64,000 bases of DNA, taken from assembly GCF_000006565.2 (NCBI RefSeq), contig NC_031475.1:620001-684000 (forward strand), in the 5' to 3' direction. The position numbers were made by a program, and so were the translations under genes. Source of the stretch: Toxoplasma gondii ME49. Taxonomy: Eukaryota > Apicomplexa > Conoidasida > Eucoccidiorida > Sarcocystidae. The notes below the pieces were generated by a model. It was not told where the DNA came from. It made no database searches and saw only the letters and a program-made list of their open reading frames with translations. Below are positions 12,181 to 23,027 of the stretch, piece by piece (the first letter of the stretch is position 1; every line of letters begins with the position of its first letter).

Positions 12181-15100
12181 ATGGAAGACTCCAACTTCAG
12201 TCTCCAAGCCGAGACTCAGCAGCTCAGGGAACAATACAATGCAGTAAGAAAAAAAATTTTTAGGGATTCAACCGGACCGCATGCATGCTGTTGAGTGTGC
12301 ATCCAGGAGCAGAAGGTTTCGTCGCTCTCCTCTACTGAGCACAAGGCGCTGACAAATAGTCATGTCTCCGAGATGCTAAAACTCCAGGATGATGTTACAG
12401 AGTATACGAGGGTCTGCCGAGTCGTTTATGTCGCTGCAAAGACGAGCGACAGCAGTCTCCAAGGGAAACGTGTCTGTCTCTGTGTGTAAGAGCAACGACA
12501 TTTGCGGTCAGTGCCCCCACACACCATGGGAACGACTGCGTTTTCCAGATTTCTGCGTACACTCTGTCATTAACGTATATACTCGCCACACACACTCGGG
12601 TGCCTTTGAGCCGCGTTCACCGAGACGCACGTGTCTCTCTGCATCTCTTTTTTCCGTGTTGTTTGTACGAAGCCTGGGTATTTCGACCACTTGAAAGGTT
12701 GTGGCTGTTCCTTGGCGTATCTGGAAATATCAGTGAGACGGCGACTGAAGATGGACTGCCTGTGACACATTAATCAATGAGATTCATAGGCACAAGAAAC
12801 CGACATTGCGATTTTAGATCACCTGGTACAGAGTGTGACTCAGAAAAAGATTACAGTGTTGAACTGTGAGCCACCAACCCACTTCCTCGACCATGATTTC
12901 CTTTCTTTCCGACCGTGGTATGTTGGGACTTTTTTCAGCAACTACGTATGGACAGTCCGTCGCCGCGACTCCAGTTTGAGTATGCATGCCTTCTGTCCTG
13001 TTCGCCAAACCGAGACGAAGTCCGGGAGTCTCTGGAACTCTTCGGTGAACTTCTCGACATTGGTTTTAACCGGTGAGCTTTTTCAGCGTCGTTTCCAGAA
13101 TCGAATCCGTTCGTGACTCAACTTTCTCTTGCCAAGTCCGTTACTTGCGTGTTTCGCCCGTCGGTGGAGCCTCGCGCCGTTCGATGCGAGGGAGACCCTT
13201 TTTTTGTGCTGTTCGTCGCCTCGGCTGTGTTTATAGCGGCTTCGCCTCTGAGTGACTGGGACAAGCGACAACTTTGCGCTAAAGTTTCGGTTTCATTCAC
13301 ATGCAGTATCCGGCAGTAACATCCCTCCCGGCAGCGTTCTCGACCCATCTCCTGCTTTAGCCTCGTCTTGCGCTTCAAAGCTTTTTAGAATGCCACAAAC
13401 GCTCGCTGGAATTCCGCATGCCTCGCTCACAGAGACCCTCCTTCTCAAGTAGAGATAGTCTGCGCTGCCTCCAGGTTATGATGGCTGCTGCATGGGGCGT
13501 TCTCTGGTCTTGTTTAGTTGTGTGCATCCGATTTTCGTGTGTCGGGGACAGTGAGGCAAAACGACCTGGTGAAACCGATGACGAGTGCGGTATGCTTCCG
13601 GATTGCCAACGATTTTTCGGAGTGCCGCGTCTTCCGTCGAGGGTGAACGACATGAGTGCTTCTCCGCAGATCCGCCGGTGTCTTTGGTATTCGCGGGTGG
13701 CACTTCATCCATTCTGTGTACACGTCTCCGTGTGGGGCGTGATTGTTGCATCCGTATTTCTGTCCGCGGTTAATGCCAGTGACTGCGGAGGTACTTGTTT
13801 GAGGGGAGGCGTCTCACGCAGCTTTCAAATCCCCTTCACTGAGGACGAGGGTGTCACCGTTCCTTTTGTTCCGAATAAGTGGAAGGACTGATGCACGTTC
13901 TGAATGGTCCCTTCGCTTTTGTTACGACTAACGTCCATTTCCTCCCGTGGAAGTCAATTGGTGTTTAAGCGGATAAATTTGCATTTGTAGTTGCGTTTCT
14001 CTGCGTCCGCCGCGCATGCATCTATCAGTTCGCTCATCGATCCAGCTGTATGCCATGCTATTGTCTGTCCACGTGCAGGCCCGATTGCCTCTTTCAGATT
14101 TCCCTAGCGCACCTTAAACTGGGAGAGTACCATCTCGCAAAACGCAGAGTTGAAACTCTTCTCCGTTTGGTAAGAGAAAAAAGGGAGGTTCAGAGCGATC
14201 TGCACACCCCGCACAGTTCTTCGTGCATCCCCAGGCTGGACAGCCATACAGTGCGGTCGCAGGAAGTTCCTGAGGTACTGCCCGTCAAACGCTGAATATG
14301 TGGGAAGACATTCGGGACTGTGTTTTCGTTTCAAGGGGGTATCGCAAAACGCGTAAGTCGGTGATTCCCCCTGAGGAATTTGAAACCCGCACCCTGTGTT
14401 AACAGAGTTTGTTGCATTAACGGGTAGGCAGATACGTCATGTATGTATACTGTCTAAGCTGGATAGCAATTACGACGTATCTGTAGAGTTTTACTGAGCC
14501 TGTCTCAGGGCGGCGCGTGAATGAGGACCCCGAAACAAGGTGCTGAATTAGTCACGCAGATTAAGATTTAGAGTTTGTAAAGTGATGCCTGAAAAAGTCG
14601 AAAGGTTCCCATTCTGTGGTAGCAGCGAGCGTGTGGGCGGTCTCCCGTGTAGATAACGTCTGGATCAAACAAGCTTCTTGTCGCACAAGGATAACGAACA
14701 ATCCAAACTGAGTCTTGCATGTATTTGTATGGAATGTAGCGCCCTGTGCAAGTGCTAGTGTTCAACACATCGAAGGCCAATCTATCAATTTAGCAATGCG
14801 GTATACATCTAGTCTACGCACTAGCTCGTGAAAGGAGTCGAACTCGTAGAGTGGTCCAGGTAGGAACCAGTTGACTCGTACATCTTCACACAAGAGATAC
14901 TGCCCCTTGCAGAGATGCAGCATATCAGAATGGTAGATCCAAAGCTCACAGTCTTCAAAGAGTCGACCGCAGATCAAATTTAAGTTCTTGATATCCGAGC
15001 TATTGAACCTTCGAGTAGGGGGGGAAAATTGTCATTGCCGGCTTTATTTTTAAACACGGTCCACTCTCTCCGTCAACAGTCAAGGAAAGAATTGAAAGTG

Positions 15101-16954
15101 AGCGGATCGCGTCGGACCGGCGATGTGTATGTTCTTGCCAAGTTCCGTACTGCTGAAGCCTGAGGTGGAAAACCAAGGACACTGTCAATGGAAACACTTT
15201 TGTCGGGCGACTGAATCATATATTTCGTTTGTTCTTACGTATGCATGCGGGAAAACGTTAAAATGGCTTCACTGTATTCAACAACCAGAGTGGAAAGATG
15301 TGTATGCTTTTGTTGATGCAGGAGCCGCGAAATCTGTCTGCCCTGTCTTTGCACAGCCTAATCATAGACCGGGCTTCCCATGGTGAGAGCGGGGGCTGTG
15401 TCCACGGCTCGTGTCCTCATCTTGTGTTTTGTAGGAAATCGTCGTGCGTTGCTTTCTAGTACCTACTGGAAGCCAGTTGAGAAGGCGGTGGCAAAGGGAG
15501 TGTCAATAACGTTTCTGTTTTGAGGGGTCAGTGGCATGCTAGTATGAGGTCATGCGGAATCCAGGCTGGCTGCTCTGGAATGATGCTGAGATGAGCGGTA
15601 TACCTACTGTGACAGCGCACGCTCGTATAAACGAAAAATGGTCGCAGTCCGGCCGACAGACTCCTATAACACACCATGTCTGCGTCGCTTCGGAGAGCTT
15701 GGTTGCAAGTGGATTAACGCTTTTCCCGGGGAAAACCCGAAAAGACTTTGCAGAGTTAAACTTCTCCACTGCCCAACTGCAGGACTCACTGCGGTGGACA
15801 ACAACTGACTCCGTGAGCGTCTTGTGCGGTATCTTCGTGGTATACGGTGCCAAGGACTTGTCAAATATGCGTGGAAAAACTGGAAATGTAGACAGCACAT
15901 GCCTATGACAGGCAGCACGTTCAGTGAGCTGTCATCTGAGTGCACGCTGTAACTACCCGGTGGACCTGGGGTGTGATTCCGGAGGAACTATTTTTGAGGT
16001 GTTTGCCGTGCCATGGTGTGGATGTGGAACTTCCTTCCAGATGGTCTCATTGGCTCCGTGCTTCTCGGCCTCGCCGTAGGTGAGTTTCCTCTGTTTACCT
16101 CACAGAGAGACCCAGAAACATCTTCTGTCCGCAATAGGCAAGCAGAAAGAATGTCGGCAGTTTCCACGGAATCGCATTGAATTACACCGAGTAACACGTA
16201 TTTCTCTCGCGGTTCCCGTTGGCGTCTATTGGGTTACCAGCTTGACGAAACTGTTCCATTCCTGCGGGAGTGAGAGCGATAAATCTGGCATAGATCTCCA
16301 TATGTTTCAAGCATCGATACGCATTGAGGCAATAGTGGTAGGCACTTCGTTTGGAAGGGTATTTCAGCTTCTAAGCGGCGTCGTCGGATTTGCCCTCGCG
16401 GAAGACGTAGTGTTTTGGCCTCCCATGTCTCTTTGGAACTGGTAGTGTGTTAGTATTCATGCGGTTCCTGATTAATCTACGACTACTATCTTAGATTTGA
16501 GCTGTGCATACTCGAGTGGTAGTTCATCAACAGTTCATGGCTGGAACTGTTGTGTGCGAATGATTTAGCCGTTCTGCCGCTGATTATCGATGAAGCGTGG
16601 AAACCAGGGAAAGAGTGGATTATGAGAAAGAAAAGTGAAGGGACAGCCGTTGAAAAGACGTCGACTTGTGTTCGTATAGATGCTTTCCGTTTGTGACGTT
16701 GTTTCTGCAAGGATGTGGAAGCCTTCATTGCGCGTTCGATTGAAAAGGATCTTTATTCAGCCAGTGGTCTAGCTTGATGGCAAATTGACGCTGTCAATTC
16801 TTGCAGCGCGGGTCTTCACTTAGCCTCTTCGCTTTACAGGACAGTCTTTCTAAGCGGCCAGTTCCATTTGTTCGGGGCAAGTTTTTACACGTTGTGTTTT
16901 CGTTCAGGCGGCTGCGTTTGGTATCTCACGCGTTTGTGGACGCTATCAAAATAA
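12181..16954 (+). CDS. FIS1: Mitochondrial fission protein FIS1
   Basis: FIS1 is a tail-anchored TPR protein of the mitochondrial outer membrane that recruits fission factors. Exons are 12181-12243, 12939-13072, 13450-13474, 14098-14169, 15322-15382, 16041-16079 and 16908-16954. The phases agree throughout and give 146 residues, the usual family size. Family landmarks appear in order. The N-terminal helix contains QQLREQYNA. It is followed by LQFEYACLL and then by an Arg-Arg-Asp helix. The second TPR helix pair reads ISLAHLKLGEYHLAKRRVE followed by LLRLEPRN. Last comes the tail anchor GLIGSVLLGLAVGG with a short C-terminal tail ending in Ser-Lys. Two exons are very small (25 and 39 bases). 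The 25-base exon uses acceptor cttctcaag and a weak donor (GTTATG), but without it the TPR helix is interrupted. The last exon, which holds half the anchor, is the least certain. Fourth-intron sequence holds an unrelated antisense relic (see findings). Confidence 0.92.
14568..15012 (-). pseudogene. Frameshifted protein-like relic inside FIS1 intron 4
   Basis: On the strand opposite FIS1, one frame is open from about 15012 to 14762. It reads like a globular protein rich in Trp, Tyr, Cys and acidic residues, for example GRLFEDCELWIYHSD and FLPGPLYEFDSFHELVRR. At its stop a second frame shifted by one base takes over (LAFDVLNTSTCTGRYIPY) and runs to 14568. The two parts overlap by about 19 bases and read as one protein with a single shift. 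I see no ATG and no splice sites that would repair it. I do not recognise the family. It may be a decayed gene fragment or mobile-element piece, or a chance open frame. Confidence 0.3.
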
Positions 16955-18753
16955 ATGGCGCCCCGGTTATCGGCTGTTCTGCTGTTTCAACGGATGTGCT
17001 CTTTGGTCACTGAATAACTCCAGCTACGTACGCAATCCCAGCGTATTTCTGCATCTCTTTTTTCCCACGCAACACTTTTCGGAACTCAGGCTGTCGCTTT
17101 GTTGAAGGTTAAGATCTAGAGAGGGAAAGAGTTGTGGGTGAGTTCGTCCGACAATTTGCCTTCCCCGGACGTAATGCATGGAGATTATCCTTATATCTCG
17201 TCTAGGTAAACGGCTGGGACCCAGTCTAGCTGTTTACTCTCACTGAAATACGTTTCCATTCTTCAGCTCGCGGAGAGTGACGTCCGCCATCAGCGGGCCA
17301 CTTCCAAGAAATCAAGCATAGAAACAAAGTGTGTAAGCAAGCTGTGTGTGCTCGTCGTGTAGAGTCGACGTAAATGCGCGTGGAATCTGCCGGCACAAGG
17401 CCACGGTGGCTGATGCACTCGACCTCTCATGGGTTGTGACGGCAAGTGTACCTGTGACAGGAAAAAAAAGGCTGTAAACCCCCGATTGCCTCCAATTCCA
17501 CGACCTCGTATTCTCACCCTTTTGATGCCAACTCCAGTACGACTGTGTCAGTAGAGCAGCGTTCAGGCACACGCGTGTTGCTCTGCGCGAGAATGCATCC
17601 ATGACAGATGATCATCTCTCAAGTCTCACCGTTGCACGGCTCCTCTATCGTCACTAGCGAGTCGCTGCCCGCATAATCGTTTCCCTGCCCCTTCCCCCCT
17701 GCTCATTCCTAATTACACCTAAACCCCCACACAGATAACGTTGAGTACTACCAAAAATGCGGGACTCTCTACTCGTTAGCAAAATTGACGTTTGCTAGTC
17801 ACGGAGGCTGTAGAACACACGTCTACAATATAACTGTTCTGGCTCTTAGAGGGGTCCAGGCTGCAGAAACAGCACTGAAAGTTAATAACGTAATCATCTG
17901 AGTTTGGCGACACAGCTGTATATGATTGTGACTAGGTCACACTATACCAGTACGCTGACCTCTAGTATACCGCTGGCTGCAGCTACCCCGGTTATCGAGG
18001 CGATTCAGGGTCGATGAGAAGGAACAAAAGATTACCTTCCATTTACGAGGGTCAATTATGTTAATTATATAATTTACATGAGCTACCTGCCCAGTATATG
18101 AAACTCCAGAGTTCGTTAGCGTCACTGGCGGAACGGTTCGTTCCTTCGTGTCATGCTGTTGGATCCTCACACGCAAGAGCGCATAGTATTTCGTCAATAT
18201 CCCAAAATTTGATTTGAATGTTAGCGGATTTCGGGATCATCACACCGATTTGCTTCATGAAGAAGGAATTAACAGCTTTTATGATCTACCTCTACAGCCG
18301 TCGGCAGTACCACGTACTGCTCACGTCTCCCTTGTACGGTTAGACGACGCCGCGCCATCGATATTCCCCGGAAGCGTTCGAAAGCGCCTCCACACGGGTG
18401 CGTCCCTTGTAGGCTACTATCAGATCTTCCCATCCGTAGGGTTCTCGGGAAAAGAACTCGAAAATACGCCAAGCATAAAAAGATGTCGAGGTCATTCAGA
18501 AACCCAAGCCATACGTGGAGCAGAGAAGCTCCAGAGGGACTCCCCCACCGCGTAAGACAAGCAAACTCCACCTCAGGTACTGTACGCGTGTTCCCCGGAA
18601 CTGCGTGAGCAAGAGAGATTCCGGGCTCTGTCCCAGGTTAAGAACCTCCGAGTGATTTCTTCGGCGTCGCGTCAAAACCAACAGATGTCGGGCTGCTCGA
18701 ACAGATGCGCCCCACGCACACCGCTGTGACCTGTAGAACGGTGCCCTCACTCT
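16955..18753. other. Convergent intergenic region (FIS1 and UBM-protein 3' ends)
   Basis: Probably the 3' UTRs of FIS1 (+) and of the basic protein (-), plus spacer. Around 18050-18080 there is a short AT-rich patch. A 96-codon frame at 17312-17602 (-) has an ATG and splice-like signals, but the implied intron is only about 65 bases. I do not support a gene here. Confidence 0.4.
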
Positions 18754-19965
18754 CTACCTTGGTCCGTACTTGCTGAATCTATCACTCAAGCTGCCCCCTC
18801 CGTATCCGTTGTACGGCAGATGCGCCGCCTGCGCGTTTTTGCTCCCGTTGTTCGCGTACCCATGTTCGTCCACCATCGCTTGCGGAGGTGTGACTGTCAT
18901 ACCCCGTTGAGCTGCCATCGGAGGCGGCACCTTGTCGAGGGTCGCCATGATCTTGATCTTCGACATTAGTTCCAAATCACTGGCAGAGGGCACACTCCGC
19001 TGCACTGGCTGCGGGACAGAAGCGCGAACCACGGGCACTCTGCTTCCCTGTGCGACCGGGGCGCGCCTCCTTGCGGCTGCCGCAGTTCCAGCCTTCGTCG
19101 GTCGTGGCCCTGGTGCAGCAAATCCACTCGCTGCTGTACCATGTGCTCTTCTGTTGAAGGAAGTGTTCGGAAGCCTTGCCGCGCCAAGACGACCAGCCTT
19201 CACCCTCGCAGCGGCCGTGGTCGCTCTCCGCACAGCGTTCGCAACCTTGCTGATTCCGCCAGCTTTCCGAACAGCCACTGCCTTGCGACCACGAGGGGCG
19301 CTGGCAGTCCCTCGTCCCTGCAACCGAGCTGCAACGCCAGGACGGGCAGCAAGCCGCACGGCAGGGTGGCCGATGAGTACGCCGTCCCGAGTACGCGGCA
19401 GACCGGTAGGCAGGCGTGACTTCCTGGCCGCGACACCACGGTACCGCATTCCCGGTCGCACAAGCTTGCGCTGCGCAGACACGGGAGTTGCGACCCGTCT
19501 CGGGGTCGGTGTTCCAGGCTTCTTAGAACCGGATTTCACCGGTTTTCTGCTGGCAACGGAGTTCTCCAGTGGCTGCGCAAGACGCTGCGCAAGAGATGCT
19601 TTAGGAGTTGCGGGCATATGCGCATTCTGCTTCTTCTTGCCGGAAGTGCCAACAGCGTTCGGCGTCGGGCGGTTCCGAGGCGGACCGCTGAAGCCAGTCC
19701 GTCCACCGCGACCCCGCCGGTCTTTGCCCCGGGCGTTGTTCGTTCCCAGGCCGCTGCCGCGAGAACCAGTCAAGGCTTCTCCCCGTTTGTTGATTGCACG
19801 ACCACGCGCTGACGGCTTTGGTCCGTTCCCTCGACGAAAAGAGTTCTTCCGCTGAGAGCTGCGGCCCTTCGCTGCCGCTTGGCGCTGCATCTTGACGAGG
19901 TCGTCAAGCGAGCAATTCAGCTGGCTCTCCATAGACATCATGGTACTGCCTGAAGTGGTCGTCAT
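18754..19965 (-). CDS. Basic RGG/Arg-Ala-rich protein with UAP56-binding motif
   Basis: A 403-residue, very basic, low-complexity protein encoded by one coding exon. The start is the ATG at 19965; the open frame continues upstream but only through an acceptor-like tract (tttttgtccag), so the leader is probably spliced. Residues 19-28 read SLDDLVKMQR, a close match to the UAP56-binding motif of mRNA-export adaptors such as ALYREF, UIF and CHTOP (consensus around S-L-D-D-I-I-K-L). It is followed, as in those proteins, by an Arg/Gly/Lys-rich tract (GKDRRGRGGR near residue 85) and long Arg/Ala/Pro-rich stretches. No RRM is visible. The C terminus ends GGGSLSDRFSKYGPR. The inferred role is an mRNP or export adaptor in the nucleus. 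Chromatin or cytoskeletal binding by a basic disordered protein is the main alternative. Confidence 0.8.
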   Translation of the reverse strand: MTTTSGSTMMSMESQLNCSLDDLVKMQRQAAAKGRSSQRKNSFRRGNGPKPSARGRAINKRGEALTGSRGSGLGTNNARGKDRRGRGGRTGFSGPPRNRPTPNAVGTSGKKKQNAHMPATPKASLAQRLAQPLENSVASRKPVKSGSKKPGTPTPRRVATPVSAQRKLVRPGMRYRGVAARKSRLPTGLPRTRDGVLIGHPAVRLAARPGVAARLQGRGTASAPRGRKAVAVRKAGGISKVANAVRRATTAAARVKAGRLGAARLPNTSFNRRAHGTAASGFAAPGPRPTKAGTAAAARRRAPVAQGSRVPVVRASVPQPVQRSVPSASDLELMSKIKIMATLDKVPPPMAAQRGMTVTPPQAMVDEHGYANNGSKNAQAAHLPYNGYGGGSLSDRFSKYGPR

Positions 19966-21851
19966 CTCGGCTGCCTGGACAAAAACAAAGACGGACAGCG
20001 GTATCCGCGGAACCGCAACAAAGAAGCCTTGAGGCGACAAACCTTGTAGGAGCTCGACAGACTGGCACTAGGGCGAACAGCCTTCGCCGACGCAGGGGAG
20101 ACTGTGGAAGGAGACCTCAGGTACAAACATGGAACCATTGAGTGGCAAGATGTCGGCGTTGGCGGTTGCAAAAATCCTCACGTAGCAGGCACTCCCGTTC
20201 CCAATCCGGAACCTCCCGTGCTGGCCGAGCGCAGAAGTGTTGACCGTGGTGAAGTGCCGGAGGAAGAGAGGTTGCTGCCTGAAAGATAGGCCTGAATCAT
20301 CGGTTATTAGTTACAAATCAAGCACGCCCCGTTAGAAAACACAGAATAATGGAAAAAACTCTATGCGGACTGGGGCCTCTGTCCCGTCTTTTTTAGCTTT
20401 GGAAAGCACGGACAATGCCTGCGGCGGAGCCGTCCAATGAATGATGCGACTAAGGGACCCACATTTATTTCTGCAGCTGTTCGTGTATCAAAGTCTGCGC
20501 GACGAGGATCGTCCCAACTTCCTGAAGAATAACCCTCTTCCCTTCCTTGTTGGCCGCTGCAGCAGCCAGGCACGCTCTTTTGTGCGGAAATACATTGGTA
20601 CGGTGGAAATCTGGATTCACCACTCTATGTTCACAAGATTCTAGTGATTATCCCTGCCACTTCTGAGCCGAATTCCAGAGGCTGTGCCACAAACCAAGCC
20701 GACGTCGGAATCAAAATCATATTAAGGAGGACCGACAAGAACCGAAGAAAAAGTGACGCGGTGGAAACCTCTGTTGAATTGAGTTCACTTACTCGAGATT
20801 GAGATGGAGCTGCGACGTTCCTGTTGTTGATGCCAAAATGATACCGGGTGACCAGTGCTATCTGGGGAAAAAACCAAAAAAAAGTCACTGTCTTCAGCTT
20901 CCTGCATAGGACTCTCCACCACCAAAAAAACACCTTTCACCAGGTCAGTTGTTGCGCCGACGAGAAAACTCCGGCAAAAAGTCGCACCAAAACTCCAGAT
21001 ATCATACACGAGCGAGAAAACAACGAAACATCTCCCGTCCACAGCAGCGGAGTTTGCATGGAGGGGAATGAAGTGAGTATGTCCAGCGAACGATTCGGCA
21101 AGGTGTTTGGACACCTCCGCTCCCTTGCGGACTCCTTGGTCAATAGGCGCATTCGATTCCGCACACTACACGCTGAAGCCGATGTCGCGATCGAACGCTG
21201 CCAGCGTGGGTGCAACTCGGTCAGTGTGACCGACCGCCTGCTGCATGTGGTGGAACAACCAGGGAACAGTCAGTCGGATGGGCAACATCGACTGCCAGCA
21301 TCTGAGCGCGTTTCTGGTGGGGTTGCGTACCGCCGTTTAACTTGGCGGCCATTGCACGCGTTCGCGCACGCGACGCCGTTTGAAACGAAAGGCGCTTCCT
21401 TAAGGCATGGCCAGCCTACAAGTAGCCCTTTATCCGACATTTCCCCTACGTCCCGTGAGAATCTCAGCACAGTTTGATCCCGTTAAGAGCTTCACAGACA
21501 TCACACTGAGGTTGCCCTTTATGGTTGGACGGAAGGAAGTTACTGGATCCATGTTTTTTACATAATAAGAGGGCAAGAGTCAGCCAATCCGCCTTCTCAT
21601 GCATGCTCGCGTGTGAAATCCTTCGTGCATGCTACATACTTGTGGACGAGGCTGCCATTCCCGTCCGGTGTTAAACTGTCAAATTAGAATAGTTGAGTTT
21701 TGGACACGTTCTCCATTCATCTTTACTGTAAGTTGCAATAACGGAAGCAACTTGTGGAAGAGGTGTCCACTGTGCGAAGGCCCAGTGTCTGCGCTGCTGT
21801 ATTTGGAGCAAGTACCCTTTTCCTTTCACGTGTTTCTTCAAGTTCGACAAG
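19966..21851. other. Divergent promoter region
   Basis: This lies between the UBM protein (-) and the CIR_N gene (+), so it should hold both promoters and leaders. A 140-codon frame begins with ATG at 21058 and meets a strong donor (GAA|GTGAGT) after five codons. That five-codon exon could join in frame to the acceptor at 21842 and supply an alternative N terminus for the CIR_N protein. Otherwise I see nothing coding. Confidence 0.4.
21597..21608. promoter_or_regulatory. TGCATGC motif upstream of CIR_N gene
   Basis: The word CATGCATGC lies about 250 bases upstream of the CIR_N start. TGCATGC-type words are known ApiAP2 targets in apicomplexans. One occurrence is weak evidence, and similar words occur elsewhere in the window (for example 12279-12288). 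Confidence 0.2.
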
Positions 21852-23027
21852 ATGTGGATGGGCAAAATTGGACAAAAGTCTGCGGCCTTTATAAACCACA
21901 AGCCCTTCCATCCAGGCAATTGGCAAAACCAGGAAAAGGTAAGTTTTTGGCTTGGTCGCTTCTGGCTATTTCACAGTCAGGTTTGTGTCTTCACTTCGGC
22001 GGGCAAGCGCCAGAATTGCTAATTCCTCTTGCTGTGCATCTCTGTCTATTTCTTCTACGCTTGGTGTAGATGTGCTCCCGATGTTCTGGTTCATGTTACA
22101 TCTTAATGTTGCCTAACTTGTGGGAGCTACCGAACTGGTTTATTTTCCAGTCTCCAGTATTGTAGGGATTGCGACTACTTATGCATTTTTCCTCGCAGTC
22201 GGAGTCCCGAACAACACGAGTGAATTCGGTGTGTATTAAACATCCAGATATGGCTTGCGGAGCAAAAACACAAGGAGGAACTTCGCAAGCAGGCCGAGCT
22301 TGCCGAGCGACGAGCAGAGGAAGTCAAGATTCAAGAGCTCCGTCGGGCCCTCTACAATCAAGGAACTGCAGCGTCAACAGCCCAAGTGTCGCCCAAGATC
22401 CAGGATGATGGCGCAGCCAGGAAGGCTGCCGCTATTGAGGCCAAGAAACGCGAAGCCGCACGAGCTGCGGCAGTTCGCGCTGCAGAACTCAGAAAGGGAA
22501 TGGTGAAGAGTGTTCTCTACGAAGAGGATGTTTACGTGGGAAGTCACACTCACGTTTGGGGTTCCTTCTTCGACAAAGCCACAAACAGGTGGGGGTTCAA
22601 ATGCTGCGGTATCTGTGACAAGAAGGTTCTCAAATGTCTGACTACAGCTGCGGGAACAGCAGAGAAGACTACCATTCGAAAAAACCGGAAGAGGCAACGA
22701 GAGGAATCCGACAGCCCGGAACATGCGAAAAACGAACCAGTTGGGAAGGACAGCGGAAAGGCGGAGTCCTTCCAGGAGGGAAAGGTAAACTCAGACCGCA
22801 CAGCCACAGGATGTGACTCGAATGGGGTGCCGCGAAGGGAGCCCGCAGTTTCCAGTCAGTCGTATACGATACCACTTCAGGGGGGAGACCAAGACGCAAA
22901 GGCACAACAGACTGAGGAAAACAAGCGGAAAAAACTCATGTCAAACAATCGGTCGCGAGAAGGCGGCCTGGCAAGCGTTCTTCAATTGCTGAAGGAGGAG
23001 AATGCCTTCGGCGATGATGCGAGTTGA
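21852..23027 (+). CDS. CIR_N-domain protein with Slu7-like C-x-x-C motif region
   Basis: Exons 21852-21938 and 22248-23027 join in phase 0 and give 288 residues. Residues 1-45 form a CIR N-terminal domain, FINHKPFHPGNWQNQEKIW followed by LAEQK, as in CIR1, CWC25 and related spliceosome-linked proteins. A charged helical or coiled-coil segment rich in Lys, Glu, Arg and Ala follows to about residue 113. Residues 118-152 (YEEDVYVGSHTHVWGSF, then WGFKCCGIC) closely resemble the segment of splicing factor Slu7 that reads YEEDV..HTHIWGS..W..G.WGYKCC. The tail is hydrophilic and contains basic nuclear-localisation-type clusters (RKNRKRQR, KRKK). The role is inferred to be pre-mRNA splicing in the nucleus. 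The ATG at 21852 has A at -3. An ATG two codons later (MGK, as in CIR1) or a spliced five-codon exon at 21058-21072 are alternative starts. Confidence 0.85.

Noticed and set aside
12292..12417. Coiled-coil-like exon after the first FIS1 exon
   Set aside because: It is open and in phase after an acceptor, but it has a poor donor (GTCTGC), and splicing 12243 to 12939 restores the standard FIS1 N-terminal helix and length.
17312..17602. Small minus-strand gene with a mitochondrial-presequence-like start
   Set aside because: It has an ATG, GTGAGA donor and strong acceptor, but the intron would be about 65 bases and the product is not recognisable.
18932..19855. 307-codon + strand ORF opposite the UBM-motif protein
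   Set aside because: It is the antisense shadow of a GC-rich Arg/Ala-coding exon and has no start context, splice signals or family content.
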